A DNA stretch of 49,779 nt from Rhodospirillaceae bacterium. GTDB lineage: Bacteria; Pseudomonadota; Alphaproteobacteria; UBA6615. Location of the stretch: contig PASR01000013.1 in NCBI GenBank assembly GCA_002713365.1, forward strand, positions 49,932-99,710. Reading direction: 5' to 3'. The position numbers and the translations under genes are program-made. Positions within the stretch are counted from its first letter, which is position 1, and each line of letters opens with the position of its first letter. This document shows positions 47,906-49,779 of the stretch, one piece after another. The notes beneath the pieces were generated by a model that did not search any database, was not told the DNA's origin, and saw only the letters and a list, made by a program, of their open reading frames with translations.

Positions 47906-49066
47906 TTAGTCTAATGAATGTTGGAGTTCTGCTATAAGATCTCGAGAATCTTCTATACCAACAGACAACCGAACCAAGTTATCAACTATACCTAGCTCAG
48001 CACGTTTTTTTGGAGGTATAGATGCGTGTGTCATAATTGCAGGGTGTTCAATCAAGCTTTCAACACCTCCTAAACTTTCTGCCAAGGAAAAAAGATGGCA
48101 TCGTTCTAAAAAGATCCTGCTTTCATTTAATCCGCCCTTAATTAACACAGTTACCATACCGCCAAACCCATTCATTTGTTTCCTGGCCAGTTCATGTTGT
48201 GGATGACTAGGTAGTCCTGGGTAAATTACCTTTTGAACCGATTTATGAGTTTCAAGAAATTCAGCAACTAACTGCCCATTCTTTACATGACGTTCCATAC
48301 GTAAGTGCAGAGTTTTTAGAGCCCTTAGAGATAAAAAACTATCAAATGGACCTGCTATAGCACCGACAGCATTCTGCAAGTAGGCTAAGCGCTCAGCTAA
48401 TTCAGATTTTTTAACAACCACTACACCACCAACTACATCAGAATGGCCGTTCAGGTATTTAGTAGCGGAGTGCACAACTATATCAATCCCAAAATCTAGT
48501 GGTCTTTGAATATATGGAGAGGCAAATGTATTATCACATACAGTGATTAACCCATGCTCTGCGGCGATATTCGAAATAGCAGTTAAGTCTACGATACGTA
48601 ACATAGGGTTTGTGGGAGTTTCTACCCATATCATTTTTGTATTAGGTTTAATTGCCGATATAATTCGATCAGCATCTGTCATGTCGACAAAAGAAAATTC
48701 TAAATTTGAACTACGCTTTCTTACATTTTCAAATAATCTAAACGTACCTCCATATAGGTCATCCATTGATATTACATGATCCCCACTATCCAACATTTCG
48801 AGGATAGTTCCTATAGCGGCCATTCCGGATGCGAATGCATAGCCATGGTCACCATTCTCTAAATCGGCAATACAAGATTCATACGCATCTCTTGTGGGAT
48901 TTTTGGTGCGTGAATACTCATATCCTTTATGTTCTCCGGGACTAGTTTGAACAAAAGTAGAAGTAGCGTATATCGGTGTCATAATAGCACCGGTGGTTGG
49001 GTCAGGTCTTTGTCCAGCATGAATGGCTCTTGTGGCAAAGTAGGGTCTATTTGACTTGTAACTCAT
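47906..49066 (-). CDS. Trans-sulfuration PLP enzyme (cystathionine gamma-lyase / gamma-synthase / beta-lyase group)
   Basis: The 386-residue Cys/Met metabolism PLP enzyme has the N-terminal TRAIHAGQRPDPTTGAIMTPIY, the Y-S-R-T-K-NPT motif, CDNTFASPY and the PLP lysine K203 in SATKYLNGHSD. The C-terminal GGVESLIEHPAIMTHASIP is typical. Cystathionine gamma-lyase, gamma-synthase and methionine gamma-lyase cannot be separated by eye. It is transcribed after a RidA-family gene, a sensible pairing because PLP lyases of this type release the reactive enamines that RidA clears. Confidence 0.92.
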   Translation of the reverse strand: MSYKSNRPYFATRAIHAGQRPDPTTGAIMTPIYATSTFVQTSPGEHKGYEYSRTKNPTRDAYESCIADLENGDHGYAFASGMAAIGTILEMLDSGDHVISMDDLYGGTFRLFENVRKRSSNLEFSFVDMTDADRIISAIKPNTKMIWVETPTNPMLRIVDLTAISNIAAEHGLITVCDNTFASPYIQRPLDFGIDIVVHSATKYLNGHSDVVGGVVVVKKSELAERLAYLQNAVGAIAGPFDSFLSLRALKTLHLRMERHVKNGQLVAEFLETHKSVQKVIYPGLPSHPQHELARKQMNGFGGMVTVLIKGGLNESRIFLERCHLFSLAESLGGVESLIEHPAIMTHASIPPKKRAELGIVDNLVRLSVGIEDSRDLIAELQHSLD

Positions 49067-49110
49067 AAATTAAATTGCTCCGAAATTTAAGTACACACCA
49101 ACACCCTACT

Positions 49111-49536
49111 TCAGTCTATTATCGCTACTGCGTCTATTTCAATTAAACAACGTGGGTCTGTTGCCAATTTTACAACCTGAACAGTAGTTGTGGTTGGTTT
49201 GTTATCTCCAAAATATTCGGCCCAAACACGATTGAGCGAATCTTGTTCTGAAAGATCAGTACAGTATCTATTTGCAGTAACAATGTCAGAAAATCTTGCA
49301 CCTACTGCTTCTAGACCTTTCTTTATATTTTCCAGTACCATCCTAGTTTGTCCCTCCATATCTTCCGGAATACCGTCAAACTCTTCTGGGACGTGCGGAT
49401 GACTATGATATACAGGGGTGGCCGTACATCCTGCCAAATAGACAGTAGTTCCTCCAGTAACTTTAATAGCTGGAGCGTATGGCATCCATATATCAGGCGC
49501 ATCAGGCCAATGTATATGTTCAATTTTTTTTGCCAT
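49111..49536 (-). CDS. RidA family protein
   Basis: A 141-residue member of the RidA/YjgF family, which hydrolyses reactive enamine or imine intermediates of PLP enzymes. The conserved arginine R129 in ATDPRCLIEIDAVA, which binds the substrate carboxylate, is present. The N-terminus WPDAPDIWMPYAPAIKVTGGTTVYLAG is a little longer than E. coli RidA. GAGGG lies 8 bases before the ATG. It is 44 bases upstream of the PLP-enzyme gene on the same strand. Confidence 0.92.
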   Translation of the reverse strand: MAKKIEHIHWPDAPDIWMPYAPAIKVTGGTTVYLAGCTATPVYHSHPHVPEEFDGIPEDMEGQTRMVLENIKKGLEAVGARFSDIVTANRYCTDLSEQDSLNRVWAEYFGDNKPTTTTVQVVKLATDPRCLIEIDAVAIID

Positions 49537-49611
49537 AATTATATCCCTCTATAATTGATTTTCATAAACACATAACAAAATAATAATTAGTATAATAGTT
49601 TTAGTAAAAAA

Positions 49612-49779
49612 TTAAGAATCATACAGATCATAGTGTCCAACACCTAATGGATCTAGATAAACGTCATCATAACTAAGCAGTTTATTAGACAATAAATTTT
49701 TAAATGAGTTTATACTTTGTGAAACGCCATCTGAAAGACTAATACTTGGCCAATCACCTACTAAATTTCTTAACTCTCT
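49612..49779 (-). CDS. C-terminal end of a gene running off the window (possibly NAD-dependent epimerase/dehydratase-like)
   Basis: The last 168 bases are open on the minus strand for 55 codons and end at TAA (49612-49614). The visible part contains LVGDWPSISLSDGVSQSINSFK, which resembles the C-terminal helix region of sugar-nucleotide epimerase/dehydratase-type reductases (a phrase such as D-GV--SI--F). Too little is present for a firm call. It is on the same strand as the RidA gene, 76 bases upstream of its start. Confidence 0.55.
   Translation of the reverse strand, partial: RELRNLVGDWPSISLSDGVSQSINSFKNLLSNKLLSYDDVYLDPLGVGHYDLYDS

Overview
The window is AT-rich DNA (about one third G+C in most genes) from an alphaproteobacterium, probably a free-living, perhaps marine, lineage with a small genome. 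The assignment is an inference. It rests on the order infA-maf-rng-yacG-tRNA-Phe, the yqeY-dnaG-rpoD block divergent from carAB, a 41-residue L36, a complete aapJQMP amino-acid ABC operon, an ELM1-family gene, and trxB followed by a LysR gene. Intergenic spaces are short and no transposase, CRISPR array or prophage was seen.

Layout. 1-2330: end of infA, maf, rng, yacG and tRNA-Phe. 2540-5200: a patch with clearly higher G+C (near 50 percent) directly after tRNA-Phe, holding a hypothetical gene, an M24 metallopeptidase-like gene and a full-length KdsB-like gene whose catalytic motifs are altered, all on the minus strand. 5557-9782: a catabolic-looking cluster (cyclase-family hydrolase, amidase, TetR regulator, luciferase-like flavin monooxygenase) with a 12-bp inverted repeat as candidate operator; the TetR gene seems to start at ATT. 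9892-15146 (minus): a tRNA with CAT anticodon, yaiI, rpoD, dnaG, yqeY. 15398-20429: carA, carB, greA.

20469-28823: an Lrp regulator, then a compact plus-strand run of an ELM1-like protein, a 2OG-Fe(II) oxygenase, an unrecognised 662-residue protein and a dienelactone-hydrolase-family enzyme, followed by class III alcohol dehydrogenase, trxB and a LysR regulator. The ELM1/oxygenase/662-residue set is the best candidate here for an undescribed system. 29095-35805: MFS transporter, MsrP-type molybdoenzyme, HIBADH-family dehydrogenase, alpha/beta hydrolase, prfC and a small charged DUF6481-like protein.

35947-40245 (minus): glcF, glcE and glcD, the glycolate oxidase complex, and rpmJ with a clear intrinsic terminator. 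40485-42582: a second 2OG oxygenase and an HtrA-like protein with a broken catalytic triad. 42746-47894: the aapJQMP operon with an internal stem-loop after aapJ, and an AEC transporter. 47906-49779 (minus): a trans-sulfuration PLP enzyme, a RidA-family protein and the C-terminal end of a gene that runs off the window.

All calls come from reading the sequence and from recalled family motifs; no database search was run.
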